NCBI RefSeq assembly: GCF_035046485.1 | Contig: NC_085137.1 | Location: 375,162,706 to 375,226,705, forward strand | Source: Aedes albopictus | Taxonomy: Eukaryota > Arthropoda > Insecta > Diptera > Culicidae | Reading direction: 5' to 3' | Length of the DNA stretch: 64,000 nucleotides | In this document: positions 1 through 12,011 of the stretch, piece after piece | How positions within the stretch are numbered: position 1 is the first letter of the stretch | Layout of the letters: every line of letters begins with the position of its first letter | Position numbers and translations under genes: made by a program | Notes under the pieces: model-generated | The model's database searches: none | What the model was told of the DNA's origin: nothing | Seen by the model: the letters and a program-made list of their open reading frames with translations, nothing else

Positions 1-1440
1 TCAGCCGGTGCAGACAGGTGGCCAACTTTTCTGGGCCCATCTTGATGAGTTCAGCTGCGATACCATCCCTACCAGCTGCTTTGTTGGTTTTAAGCTGATG
101 AATGGCATCCTTAAATTCCCTCAGCGTGGGAGTTGGTTCATTTTCGTCCTTTGCTGCACTGGAGTCGTCGTTTCCTCCGCTGCCGTGGTCTCCCGTGCCT
201 ACGTTCTCTACGCCATTCAGGTGCTGATCGAAGTGCTGCTTCCACCTTTCGATCACCTCACGTCCGTCCATCAAGAGGCCTCCGTCTCTATCCCTGCATA
301 TTTCGGCTCGCGGCACGAAGCCGTTGCGGGATGCATTGAGCTTCTGGTAGAACTTCCGTGTTTCTTGGGAACGGCACAGCAGTTTCATTTCTTCGCACTC
401 CGCTTCTTCCAGGTGGCGCTTTTTCTCCCGAAAGAGGCGGGTCTACTGTTCTGCGCTCTTCGTCGAACCATTCGTTCCGTCGATTCCGTTCCACGTACCC
501 GATGGTGCTCTCGGCTGCGTCGTTAATGGCTGCTTTCACTGTACTCCAGCAGTCCTCATCGAGTTCGCCATCGTCTGGTAACGCAGCCTCGAGATTCTGC
601 GCGTATTCTGAGGCAACATCCGCTTGTTTTAGTCGTCCTAGATTGCATCGTGGCGGTCGTCGGAACCGTACATTGTTGGTGACAGAAAATTTTGGGCGCA
701 GTTTGACCATCACCAGAAAGTGGTCGGAGTCGATGTTGGTCCCACGATAGATCCTGGCGTAGATAATGTCGGAGAAGTGTCGTCCGTAATTCAGAACGTG
801 GTCGATTTGAGATTCCGTCTGCTGTGGTGATCTCCAGTTGTAACGATAAGGGTGGCTGTGTTGGAAAAAGGTGTTTCGTATGACCATATTTTTGGAGGCG
901 GCGAAATCAATGAGTCGTAGCTCGTAGGCCATTTTCGTTCGTCTGCTGCTGGTGGGCGCTGAACTTTCCAATCGTCGGACTGAATTCCTCCTCCTGGCCT
1001 ACCTATGCGTTTAAATCTCCTATAATGATCTTGACGTCGTGGCTTGGGCAGCGGTCGTACTCGCGTTCGAGCCACGCGTAAAATGCGTCCTTGTCATCAT
1101 CAATGCTTCCGGAGTGTGGGCTGAGCACGTTTATTATGCTTAAATTGAAGAATCGGCCCTTGATCCTCAACCTACACATTCTTTCGTCGATCGGCCACCA
1201 ACCGATCACGCGCCTCTGCATATCACCCATCACGATGAAAGCTGTTCCCAGCTCGCGTGTGTTGCCGCAGCTCTGGTAGATGGTATGATTACCTCTAAAC
1301 GCTCGCACCATGGATCCTGTCCAACACACTTCCTGCAGCGCTACGATGCCGAACCCGCGGTCCTTCAGTAGATCGGAGAGTATGCGGGTGCTCCATTGGG
1401 TGCTCCAGAGGCGACGCGTGGTGTAATAGGGGACCTGTTC
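1..1440 (-). pseudogene. RTE-type LINE fragment: endonuclease and start of reverse transcriptase, broken
   Basis: Minus-strand remnant of a non-LTR retrotransposon; the rest of the RT lies beyond the left edge. In coding order: an APE-like endonuclease with DRGFGIVALQEVCWTG near 1370, IIIGDLNA near 1010, ESQIDHVL near 805 and the catalytic NIDSDHFLVMVK near 730. A linker follows, then the RT start NKAAGRDGIAAELIK near 70. The endonuclease would nick target DNA and the RT would copy the element RNA at the nick. The frame is broken: an in-frame stop follows GDLNA (about 1000), with shifts near 970 and 300. The extreme 5' end is missing or rearranged around 1440. The sequence matches what I remember of RTE (JAM1-like) elements in Aedes; the clade assignment is from memory, the domain order is seen. 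Not functional. Confidence 0.85.
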
Positions 1441-2730
1441 AACATTGAGGATAAATTCAAAATTGGAATTTGGTACATTTATGTTAAAGAACAGGTATGA
1501 GAGATGAGAATTACATATTATATGCATTCCAAAACTGAAAGTGGTGCACTTTTCTTCTGAATAATCGTAGATTTGTTGGAGCCAAAACGAATTCGTGGCC
1601 GTTTGATTACAGACGTCAGTCGTTTAAGTTTAACATGGTACATACTTGGAGTTTGGGTTTATTTCCCATTCCACTACTGGAAGAAAGCTTTCGTCAAACA
1701 ACAAATCCTTCACATGGCCACCATGTTGTGGTGCTTGAATGTCCGTCTGACATGATTAACGAAACATGCAATAAAACTACTTTTCCAGATAGTGAGAAAG
1801 ATTCTGAAATGGACCTTAATCAATCTAATCCTTAAGATCATCTGGGTTAATTTGGTTCAATGTTAAAGCCGATTAAAATAAGTTGTAGGATGAATATGGG
1901 AGCGTGAGATTACTGATGGCACACATACCCTATGTTGATCAATACAAACCAGCCGGGCTAGGAAAAGTTTAATAAGAATTGCATTTTGTCACTGAATAAT
2001 GTACGCAATAAACGCCAAATGAAAGCACATTCAGCTTCAGTAGCAAGTAGGTACGCATGGTTGGGTGGTGCGCAAGCCACGCGCATTGAAAGCATGCAAT
2101 GATGACGGTGAGAAAGTCTCTCTTTTTTCTTCGTTTTTTCTCTCTCGTTCAAGCCGGTGGGTTGAACACGATGAGAGACACCGACGCCAAGCTGCATGCA
2201 AGTTAACCGCGCTTTTTGGCGCAACACGGTGAGAGTGGCTCACACAGCGGTATCTTGGTTTAGCAAAAATGGTTCTGTTAGAATTTAGTTGTAATCATAG
2301 AGCGCTTTTTGATTTTGGGATAAGAACATGACGACATTCACGTAATTAAACTATTTTCTTCTGAAATCCGTTTTCTGCGGAAGCATTGTCATTGAGTTTA
2401 AACTCAATCCTATGCGAATCATTTTTAGCGTCAAACAAAAACGCGCACGAGAGACTCCCAGCATGTGATAGCAAACGTTGTTCAAATTCTCCTGAGAACG
2501 GGTTGATCTCACACATTTACACCTCCAGCCGTATACGAACATCCGACCTATTGCAGTGTGTTGGGGCGTTCATACATATATGGGAGCTTGTTCAACAGAA
2601 AAAGTTGAACTACGGTGCGGTGTGCTTGTTTTGATTCTCAGCCGTTTCACGGTGGGTAGTTGGGCGACTGTCTTATAGTGGTGGGATGGGTGGTACGCCC
2701 CAGATTTTTTGTTCTAACGGAGATGCAATG
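1441..2730. other. No recognisable gene
   Basis: AT-rich with a pyrimidine-rich patch at 2116-2150. Short open frames here have no recognisable domains and no splice context that I can defend. I see no repeat boundaries. Confidence 0.4.
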
Positions 2731-2732
2731 TA

Positions 2733-5700
2733 CAGGTATACCTCGATTTAGTGGACATTTCAATTTTTGAAATGTCTATAAAATCGAATTTTACATAAAA
2801 TCGAAGCAAATTTTTTCATTTTATTTTTATGTAAATTTTATACCAAAATGTACCAAAACATATAAAAATTGCATGAAAATTGAGTTTTCGATAAAAGGCT
2901 CGGAGTTTTTGGCATATATTAGTAATTCTTGCTAAATAACGAATAAACCTCACTTTTTTGTTACGATCGAAATCTTTTGTCTGCAAAACTATGTATGGTT
3001 GATTCAAAAGCCAATATTTTGAGCAATGGACATACACAATAACGTTATTTGCATAAATGTTCCAAAAAATTGAAAAAGTTCCTAAATTCCTCCAGGCATC
3101 TGAACTTCCTCAAAAGGTTCCTTCGGAAATTTAAAGATTCGTGACAATGACAAGCACCTGATAGAGCGTGATTACAGGTTGTGCTGTATTTGCCGAACGA
3201 TCTTTCTGTACGGTTAGTGTAGGTTTGTGCCGCTATCTGCTTGGTCGTCTTTTGTTGCAATTCTGGGGTGTCAATTAAATTAAGTGAACCCAGACTTTTC
3301 AACTTGATTACGACGGTCTCCGTATAAAACTTTCCACATCAAATCATGTTACAGAATATTTCAGAAAATCTTCCATGTGTTCCTCCAGAAGAGCCACAAA
3401 GAATTTTTTAACGAAATTTGGCAAGATTTGCTCCACCAATTCCTCCATGATTTTTCACAAATCATTTAAGAGATTGTTCGAGAAATTCACACAGGGATTG
3501 TTTCAGAAATTCCTTTAGTCATTTATTCATAAATTGCTCTAGGCATTCGTACGAGAATCTTTTGGAGCTTTCATTAGAAAATCTACAAAAAAAATTCAGA
3601 AATTTTTCTATTCTATTTTTATTTGCGGAAACTTGTCCAAGCATTTCGCCAAAAAATCCTTCACGGATTCTTTCAAAAAATCTTTCATGAATACGTTCTT
3701 CATAGATTTGTTTAGATATTCCTTTTATTCCATAAATTTCACAAAAAATTCTATCAAAGCGTCTTGCATGATTTACTTCTGAAATTCTCCCTTTTTCCAA
3801 AAAAATATCCATGAATATGAGTAGAAATTCCTTTATAGAGGAATCTCTATAGGGATTCTTACAAAAATGCGTTCAGAGATTCCTTCAGAAATATCTTAAG
3901 ACATTTATTCAGAAATTTCCCCAGAGATTCCCTTAATAAAACATTCAGCGATGCCTTCAGAAACTATTTTTCAGAAAATGTTTCAAAAGTTCCTTCAAAA
4001 ATTTGAACTGGGATACTTTGGAAATTCTTCCAAGGATTTCACCAAATATTCCCACAGTAACTTCCAATTTCTAAGAATTTCTTCAGAATTTTCAGAAAGA
4101 GATGTGAATGATTTGTTGTAGAAATTCCTCCTTTACCTTTTTAGAGACTGTTTCAGTTTTTATCCGAAAAATCTTTCGGAAATTCCTTTAAGCATTCTCT
4201 CAAACGATCCCCCAATGATTTATTCCAAAACTTTCTCCGGGGTTTGCTTTAGAAATTGCTTCAAAGATTTTTTTAATCTAAATTTTTGTAAAAAAATCTT
4301 CCTGGGATTTCTCTAGGAATTTCTCCAGGGTTTCTCAAAAAAATGTGAGAACCATTCGGGAATTTTCTCCAGGCATTCCTATAGAAACTACCCTGGGAAT
4401 TCCTTCACATTTTTTTTCAGGGGTTCTTTCAGATAATCTCCCATGGTTTTTCTTATACATTTTTATTATAAATTCGACCAATAGTTTCTTCAAAAATATC
4501 TCCAGATTTTCTTCCATGGATTTCTTCACAAATTTCTCCAAGGATGTTTTTGAACGAACTTCTACAGATTTTTCGATAAATATTCCATGGACCCTTGCTG
4601 AAATCAATCCTAGGATTCGTTGACCGAGCTCTTGATAAAATCTTTCATAGATTTTTAAAGAAATTCTGTCAAGGACTTCTTTGGAAACTGCTCGTAGATT
4701 TACTTCAAAAAATCATCCAGGGAATCCTTACGAAATTCAGTCAGAATTTTTTCACAAAATCTTCTAGAGATTCCTCTAAACTTTAGAATGTCATTTAGAG
4801 ATTTCACCAAGAACACCTTAAGAAAGTCTTGCATGGATAGCTTCCAAAAATGGGTTCAACAAATTTTGCATAGATTGTTCCAGAAATTTATCTACGAATT
4901 TCTTCGGATTTCTTTAATAGAGATTCTTCCCGATTTTTTTTCAAAGCATTCATCTAGAAAACCTTTCATGAAGTTTCATAAAAATATTCCATATTTTTTT
5001 TTAGAATATGATTCACGAAAACATTGAGAATCAGAAGCTCAAAACTCTTTCAAATTTTTCCTTAGAAACTTTCTAAAGAACTGTCTCCAAAAATTGCTTT
5101 AGGAATTCTCTACAACAGATTATTAAGGAAATTCCCAAAATTTATTCACATTCCTTTTGGTATTCCTTCAAAATATTTCTCTTTGAGAAATTGCTTCAAG
5201 AATTTCTTAAGAGAGTCTTTGGAAATCCTCAAAGAAAATTTCCCACAGATTTTGCAGACTTCTACAGGGGATTGCTATGGAAAGGTTGAAAGACATTATT
5301 GCAAAAATTCCTGCTAAAATTGACACAGAGATTTCATCAGAAATTCCGCTGAGTATTCCTCTTTGTATTTTCGCAGAAACTCTTCCAGAATTTCCTCCAA
5401 GCATACCCCTATGAATTTCTCTATGGATTTAACAAGGAGTTCATTAAAAAATGTTTAGGATTTTTGTTTGGGGATTTCTCCAGGATTTTTTTTTCAACAA
5501 TATCTCAAGAGGTTTTGTTAGGTATTCCACCGGGAGTTTCCAGTTATTCTTTCCGTAACATCCTCAAAAAATCCATCTATGGATTCTAAAAATATTCCTT
5601 TTTTTCGAAATTCCTTCAGAAATTTATTTAGAATTTTCTTCAGATTTTTTTTTAAATTGCTTCTGAAATTTCTTCAGCGATACTTTAGAGACTTCTTGAA

Positions 5701-6166
5701 TATTACTAGAATTACTTCAGAAATTTCGGCAGGGATTTCTTTAAAAGTTGTTCCAGCAGTTCCTTCAGGAATTGCTCAAGCGGTTCCTTCAGAGATTCCT
5801 CCAGGAATTCATCCTTGGAAATGTACATGTGTAGGGACGCTGGAATCGGGGAATCTTGACTAACTAGCTCTGATTCTACCATGACAGCACTAGAAATAGT
5901 TTATCACACATTTTGTCATGTGGGTCTAATATGGGTGCTCCACAAAATAATGCATTGATATAAAGTGCTCCACGAGTCAAAAGGGCTGAAAACCCCTGCA
6001 TTTTAATTCATCATGATACAAACTGCAAGTATTAAACTAATTGAAAATTACAAATTTTATCATTAAAAAAAATGTACATAAAATCGAGGTAAAATGTACA
6101 TAAAATCGAAGTACATAAAATCGAGGGTCTATATAATCGAGGGTCCACTAAATCGAGGTATACCTG
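2733..6166. mobile_element. Non-autonomous TIR element P1 (pogo/Tc1-mariner-like ends), satellite-filled
   Basis: A perfect 24-bp inverted repeat beginning CAGGTATACCTCGATTTAG occupies 2733-2756 and 6143-6166. It is flanked by TA at 2731-2732 and 6167-6168. Subterminal 'ACATAAAATCGA' motifs recur on both arms (2762-2815, 6070-6125). TA duplication plus CAG-type ends fit the Tc1/mariner-pogo group. No transposase frame is visible. About 2.8 kb of the 3434-bp interior is degenerate satellite, so the element presumably moved with, or later acquired, that repeat. Boundaries are directly seen; the superfamily is inferred. Confidence 0.85.
3050..5830. repeat. Degenerate satellite, ~12/24-bp unit 'TTCCTNCAGGAA'
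   Basis: Long run of imperfect copies of a roughly 12-bp motif, clearest near 5758-5812 where TTCCTTCAGGAATTGC and TTCCTTCAGAGATTCC stand 24 bp apart. The unit is pyrimidine-rich on the plus strand and poor in stops, which produces spurious frames of 60-100 codons rich in Phe, Leu and Lys (for example 4345-4623 and 5579-5863). The whole array lies inside element P1. The same repeat reappears near 20830, 23880, 36835 and 40444. Confidence 0.85.
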
Positions 6167-6254
6167 TATTGAAGTCTTGTAAAAACATTGTCTTTAAGTT
6201 TCTGTGTTAATATAACATTTAATCCATATAATTTAGGTTAAATTTAAATGACAA

Positions 6255-6690
6255 AGACTAGGATGGTGAAACAATTCCTATTTATTTTCTTCCAAATCGA
6301 ATACCTGTGCAATGAACCGGTTGAACACGCCGACGAGACGCCTCTGGGTGCTCCCAATTAAGTTGAGAGATCGGCAGGTCCACGTACCGAGTTTCCAATC
6401 GCAAGTCCTTTCTGTTCGCTGGGGTCGTTGCCGTTGATCTCGGTTCGTATTATACTGTTGCTGATTTTCCGTTACAATGGTTTTTACGGCTGGCTCGTAA
6501 GGACTGACACCAACCATCTACTTTTCGGAGGACCATAGTGCACAGTTGAGATTAGAGTCCTTTTCTTGCACTCGGATGTTGATCAGCCGCCCCTAACATG
6601 GTGATCAGACGCTGTTGTAAGCCGCTCCTCCTCCTGGAGAACAGACGCTCAGGTTTGCAGAAGCGAAAACATCTTTTCCTTAAGCCAGGC
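6255..6690 (-). mobile_element. RTE LINE 5' region fused to a short tail (internally deleted copy?)
   Basis: On the minus strand a 79-codon frame (6517-6278) contains CDWKLGTWTCRSLNLIGST, the conserved start of the endonuclease of the RTE type seen at 1-1440. After GST it departs at once into RRLVGVFNRFIAQVFDLEENK and a stop, followed by AATAAATAGG. Upstream (6530-6680) lies 5'-UTR-like sequence. LINE copies normally lose the 5' end, so an isolated 5' end joined to a tail suggests internal deletion. Whether the tail is the true RTE 3' end is inferred. Confidence 0.55.
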
Positions 6691-6839
6691 TTGCAGTTAA
6701 AAAAGCACAATATCGTATATTTTGAAATATAAATTGAGATATGTATAACACAAAATTTTAACGTGCTGAAGAAAATCTGAGCTCTATTCAGATTCAGCGT
6801 CCTAAAATTTGTCAAAGACACATAAGTTTGCTTCTGTGA

Positions 6840-7636
6840 CAGACCAATATTTGGTAAATTTTTGTTTCACTATGGAAAACCCCTGTAAATATTTGCTCTG
6901 TTGATTTGATACATTGACCCATATTGCTAATGAGACATACCCTTCTTCTATATTTCGACGATGTTTTAACAACAAACATACAAATCTAATAATAGCAAAC
7001 TGAGCATCTTTAGCAATTTACTCTAAATTTCAAAACAAAGATATCACTCAGAGGTTTTGAAGCTTGGATCCGTGATGCATGTCACAATAGTTTAAACAAA
7101 TGGTACTACATATACACACGAATGCAGGCACCGGTGCATCCAGTTTGTTGGCGGGTAGTTTTGTTTGTTATTCGTTCTCCCAGTTCAATCGAAAATAAAG
7201 TGATGCATATACTGACCTCGTGCATGAGAAGTAATCACTCTGATTCATTTACAGAGTTGGCTGTAAAAAGATTGCATGACAATGGGTCACTTAGTAACAA
7301 TTATAAGTCAGTCAATTTAGTCAATTCAGCATCTTTTTCAAAAGGAACTGCACACACTTAATTTTGAATACCATATCCGGGAAATTTTTGACGAAATTAG
7401 AACAGCTGAATACAGCAATGGAGGATTGTTTACCTTTTGCACCCGTTTTTGACAGTTGGTGTACTGAGACTCAGTAAAATCGATTACTCAACCTACCGAA
7501 AAAGTTCTGCTGTTCTATTTTCGTCAAAAAAGTACCGAACAGGCAATTCAGTATTGAGTGGGCACCCACCACTTTGAGGCTTTAAATTATATTGATGTTG
7601 GAAAACTATAAATTGATCAACTTCATGTAAATAACA
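6840..7636. other. No recognisable gene
   Basis: AT-rich sequence with no domain-bearing frame and no repeat boundary that I can see. Several short open frames (for example 7122-7361) look random in composition. Confidence 0.35.
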
Positions 7637-7638
7637 TA

Positions 7639-8574
7639 CAGGGGATGGCCAAAATATTTGGGATAGGCAACTTTTTTTTCTCTCACAAAAATGTTCAACA
7701 TGCTGTAACTTTTCATAGAGTGCATAACAAATTCTCAAATTTTGACTGTTTGTTCTCCTATTATATGTGCTATCATATGTGCATGATAGGTACAAATTTG
7801 AGCTCGATTGGTTAATCTTTCGCGAAGTTAGAACCGTTCTGTTAAAACACTATTTTTTAGACAACCTATTTTTGAACTGTTATATCTCGGAAACCAGTGA
7901 ACCGAAACAAATGAAATTTTTGACGATTATCAACAACACATTGATACTTGATACGACACTATAAAATGTAATATTTTTCCACGATGAATAAAGTTATACC
8001 GGTTTGACATTTTGACCCATATAGAGGAAAATAAGTCAAATTTACAATATCATACAAAAATTACTAAATGTGTTATTCTTTCAATTCAAATAGGCTGTAA
8101 TATATCTTATCAGAGATATCTTCAGAACAGAAGCAGAAAATCTTTGGATATCAATTCTAAAATATAATTACATTGATGTAAAAAAACTACATTTTTTCGA
8201 AAAAGATCCAAAAAGTTTCAATTCATGATAACTTTTTTCAACGTTTAAAAAGTACCTATGTTTTAATGGCATAAGAAGCATCAATATATTGTTGATAAAC
8301 GTTCAGAAGTTCTTAAAATTCGGTTCACTGGTTTCCGAGATATAACAGTTCAAAAATAGGTTGTCTAAAAAATAGTATTTTACGAGAACGATTCTAGCTC
8401 CGCGAAAGATTAACGAATCGAGCTCAAAATTATACCAATGATGTACATATAGTAGGTAAACAAACAGTCAAAATTTGAGAATTTTTGATGCACTCTATGA
8501 AAAGTTACAGCGTTTTGAACTTTTTTGTGAGATAGAAAAAAGTTGCCTATTCCAAACATTTTGGCCACCCCCTG
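7639..8574. mobile_element. Foldback MITE N1, TA target duplication
   Basis: Ends read CAGGGGATGGCCAAAATAT at 7639 and, on the other strand, CAGGGGGTGGCCAAAATGT ending at 8574. TA flanks both sides (7637-7638, 8575-8576). The arms stay similar for about 320 bp: both contain CTCAAATTTTGACTGTTTGT, TATATCTCGGAAACCAGTGA and TTTTTAGACAACCTATTTTT. Only about 300 bp separates them, so a transcript would fold into a very long hairpin. No transposase. A solo arm of a relative sits at 58736-58994. Confidence 0.9.
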
Positions 8575-8638
8575 TATAACACTGACAAATCCAAAAACAA
8601 AAATAGTTAACATATGCACAGGCAGGACTAGATTTTCA

Positions 8639-9207
8639 CAGGGGTGTAAGGTCCTACCATCTACGCCCACCTTAACATGCCCACCTGTGCGCCATCTACT
8701 GTTGGTTCTAATTTGTTAACATCTTTTGTTTAATGGGTTTACAAACATCAACAGTAGCACAAACATCGGTGTTTTTCTCTCGATTTAGATGCTTATGATC
8801 AGTGTTTTCGGTAATTATCGAAATTTCTTGAGTCATAGTGTTAAATTATCCTCTCATTTGAGAAAAATAATCGCCCAGGGAGTTTTCAATTTATAGCCGA
8901 TTTCGCACTCCACACAAAGCAACAACAAAAACAAGCGAGAGTAGAGGCTAATATTTCACAATGGTGAAAACAGAACACTGAATTTTTTCAATCTAATATG
9001 CTGAATACAGGTATTCTTCGATATAACAATCTTTATGTTCAAATCACATACTGATTTGCATTTAGCACGATATAACGGTATTAAATTCAGTTTTGCAATC
9101 AAAAATTGAACTTTTTTTGTTTGGTAGTTACGTCTTTTTACTGGTTCTAAAACATGATAGAGGGTAGGCGAAATTTGTTCCCAGTTGATAGTCAACTTAC
9201 ACCCCTG
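8639..9207. mobile_element. hAT-type MITE, 569 bp
   Basis: Terminal inverted repeat CAGGGGTGTAAG at 8639-8650 and CTTACACCCCTG at 9196-9207. The exact 8-bp direct duplication GATTTTCA flanks it at 8631-8638 and 9208-9215. An 8-bp duplication with CAGGGGTG ends is the hAT signature. No coding capacity. Inside, at 9007, is TACAGGTATTCTTCGATATA, which resembles the end of a pogo-like element, but I found no matching second end. Confidence 0.9.
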
Positions 9208-9215
9208 GATTTTCA

Positions 9216-10900
9216 GGAGTCGTGTTCCCTAACATGTATCTGACAAGCAGAATGTTGTTGACAAAAAGAGTATCAGAAAAAAAGGTTTGAAACGGCAAAT
9301 TCAACATCAATTTTTTTTCGTTCAAGACATTGGATACACATGGTGTTTCGAATACTATGTCTAGAATTACAAAGGTGCTACTGTGGAAACTAGACTTGAT
9401 TGTTTGATTAAAGCTGTTTGGATGTTAAAACCAAAAAAAAAATACATTTCACAAAATTCTACATCGCAACAGCAACTGTGTACAATCGCCAACATAAACA
9501 ACAAGAGGTTAGGCCTTCCGAAAACAACCCAAAAAATTCCGTACCCTCCGTTGTAAAAGCCGGAGGCAATCATCGGCCAACAAGAGGGCAAGACGCGCCA
9601 ACAACCGTCTGGCTGGGAGTACCGGAAAAGTAAACTCCCGCATCGTTTCTACCCGTCCGTGATCCGACCCGACTCGAACCTGTTTGTGCATTGTGTACTT
9701 TTGATAGAGTGGTTCATAATGTCAGTGTTGTCCTGCAGGCCTCGTTTGATTCTATTCAATAGTGATTCTCTGAAATGTTTTTGAAAAGTTTCAATTTCAT
9801 TATTCAACTGATGAACATCAATCAGTAACACTGAAAGCAACGTTACTGATTCATGTTTCTACTAGAAGATATCTAATGTTATGTCCAGTAGTATCATCCA
9901 CAGGATCCTGCGAAAACAGGAGAAGGATTTTGTTAGTAGCAAGGGATTCCAGTTCCATAGATCAGAATTCACTTTGGTAATCATGTTATATGAAACAAAC
10001 GATTAATACTTTGTTCAGCACCTTAATTCCCGTAGGATGTTGAGTCAATATGACCCAAACAAGCAGGTGGGTTAAGTGAAAGTTTTATGAAAAAAAAACA
10101 AAAACAAAACATAAGAATACAAATCGATAAAATTCGTAGATAAGGATTTGTGCACAAAATCCGATTTATCAACCCACCCTAGTTTACATACCAGGATGAC
10201 TTAATTTCGGATGAATAAGTCATGGACGAGAGCTAAACGCTAATATTGATGTACGGCAATCCGGGCGTGAAATTCGCGTGAACTTTCAAACCCCCGCACG
10301 TCAGCCGATGATGGCACGACGATGATGCTGGTTAGATCCAAATCTCAACCCCACTTCCATCTATCCGTTGGTACCTGTCCCATACGTGCACGGTCTTTCG
10401 ATTCCAGCTCAGGGTAGCCGAGAGGATGAGTGTAAAAGTTTGCCATCGACTCGGGGCATCCTTTTCAATTTGGATTTCGTGGAAATCATGTTGTAGAGCT
10501 TATCCGGAACACCCACCGACCCTTCACGCGTTCGACCCTTGAAGAGCCCTCACTCACGATTCCCTACAAGTTAGTCAGTCAGTCAGTTCACATAGATTCA
10601 AATGTATGAATTCAAACATGTGGGGAACAAGCGCGTTGTGGCGGCTGGTAGTCAAGGAGAAAGTCGGTGTGAATGCAACTTGTACCGGATGCTGTCGCTC
10701 AATGCTGAAAAGGAAACACAATTCAAAATGATTCAACGTGTAAATCAGTTTTCACCAGTAGTGACTATCGTGAACATGCGAATTGTGCCACGTTTTGCTT
10801 TCGGAGTGATACACAGTGGAACGATTTTGAAAAATGATAGCAATTGCACAGTTCATTTAATGATAAGTGATTGTGGTTATGCAACGGTGATTTTTTTGTT
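9216..10900. other. Mostly single-copy-looking DNA, no gene called
   Basis: No repeat ends recognised. The stretch 10240-10570 is higher in GC than its surroundings and lacks the low-complexity look of neighbouring DNA. It could be an untranslated exon, an enhancer or an old repeat. No frame in it carries a recognisable domain. A short frame at 10602-10931 (109 codons) has no motif I can name. Confidence 0.35.
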
Positions 10901-10904
10901 AACC

Positions 10905-10990
10905 TCCGGAATCACCCCTGAAAGCTGTTGAAACCAAGTCGAAAACCTTCTGAAACCCTCACACTTGAAACTTTTCCCTGAAACTGGCAA
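10905..10990. repeat. Degenerate 'CCTGAAA' repeat patch
   Basis: Several imperfect copies of CTGAAACCCT and CTGAAAGCTG in 85 bp. It is the reverse-strand counterpart of the 'GGGTTTC' patch at 46790-47030. Confidence 0.5.
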
Positions 10991-11114
10991 AAATCTCCTA
11001 GTTTTCCCTCGAACCATCCCCTCCGCCCCCTACCCCTCTTCCAAAGTCATGTAAAGCTCCTTTGGAACTCTCTGAAATCCACCTTAAGCGATTGCCAGCC
11101 ATCACCTTGACCTG
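10991..11114 (-). mobile_element. LINE 3'-terminal fragment (copy 1)
   Basis: About 120 bp, nearly identical to 16797-16920, where the same sequence forms the 3' end of the minus-strand LINE at 16779-18095. It includes the coding end KVMAGNRLRW and the start of the 3' UTR. Here it abuts the endonuclease of the LOA element directly at about 11115. It is therefore a heavily 5'-truncated insertion at, or causing loss of, the 5' end of that element. Confidence 0.8.
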
Positions 11115-12011
11115 TGGCAAACATGAAATGGCAAACTCGCGTGACATGCCTCGAGCCTGTGTGCTTGTCAACAACGCAATAGTTGCTACACTCATCTCTG
11201 AACGAACCACCAGAGATGTATGTGCTATCACAATTGATGTATCTGTTGGAAACCTCAACAGGAAATACATTTACTGTTCAGTGTATTTACCGCATGATGA
11301 ACCATCCCCTACGGATGCTTTCAAACGAGTCATCGCATACTGCACTTCAAAAGGCCTTCCGCTAATTGTTGGCAGTGATGCTAATGCTCACCATATCATC
11401 TGGGGCAGCTCAGACATTAACTTGAGAGGCTCCAGTTTGATGGAGTACTTAAGTAGTACAGATCTTGCATTACTTAACATAGGCAACCGCCCAACCTTCA
11501 TGGTATCTGCTAGAAGAGGAAGTGTTAGATATAACGCTTTGCTCTAGCAGAATTAGTCACGAGCTGACCAATTGGCATGTGTCAGATGAAGAATCTTTAC
11601 CTGACCATCGCTACATCTTTTTTGAACATTTAAATGTTACTTCGCACACATTGCGTTTCAGGAATCCTCGGTCAACAAACTGGGATCTTTATACTGATTT
11701 GGTTGCAGCCAAATTTCTTGGATATTCACCATCCATTGACACTCCAAGTGATTTAGATGATGCCGTTGATACTACAACGACCTTCATCATGGAAGCTTTT
11801 GAAGAAGCATGCCCTCTACGGTCTGTGAAGATCACAAGAGGAACCCCTTGGTGGAACTCTGATCTGGCGAAACTCAGGAAACAATGTAGAAAGAGTTGGA
11901 ACAGACGACGTTCGGCTGGTTCGGAGGCTTTCAGGTCGGCTCGCAAGGCCTACAGGAAAGTTCTCCGGTCTGCTGAACGATCCGGCTGGAAAAACCTTTG
12001 TACAAATGTTT
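11115..12011 (+). pseudogene. LOA/R1-group LINE, endonuclease part, 5'-truncated
   Basis: Encodes the C-terminal two thirds of an APE-type endonuclease: LPLIVGSDANAHHIIWGSSD near 11360, LDITLCS near 11525 and the catalytic WHVSDEESLPDHRYIFFE near 11575. A basic linker ends WKNLCTNV at 12011. A one-base shift at about 11525 moves the frame. The N-terminus is absent because a foreign LINE end abuts at 11115. The element resumes in register at 14382 after insertion K1. It would have made the nick that primes reverse transcription. LOA is proposed because the downstream part carries RNase H, as Lian-type elements of Aedes do; the exact family is not proven. Confidence 0.85.

Noticed and set aside
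8..750. Plus-strand frames of 172 and 130 codons
   Set aside because: They are antisense to the clearly recognisable RTE endonuclease/RT coding sequence.
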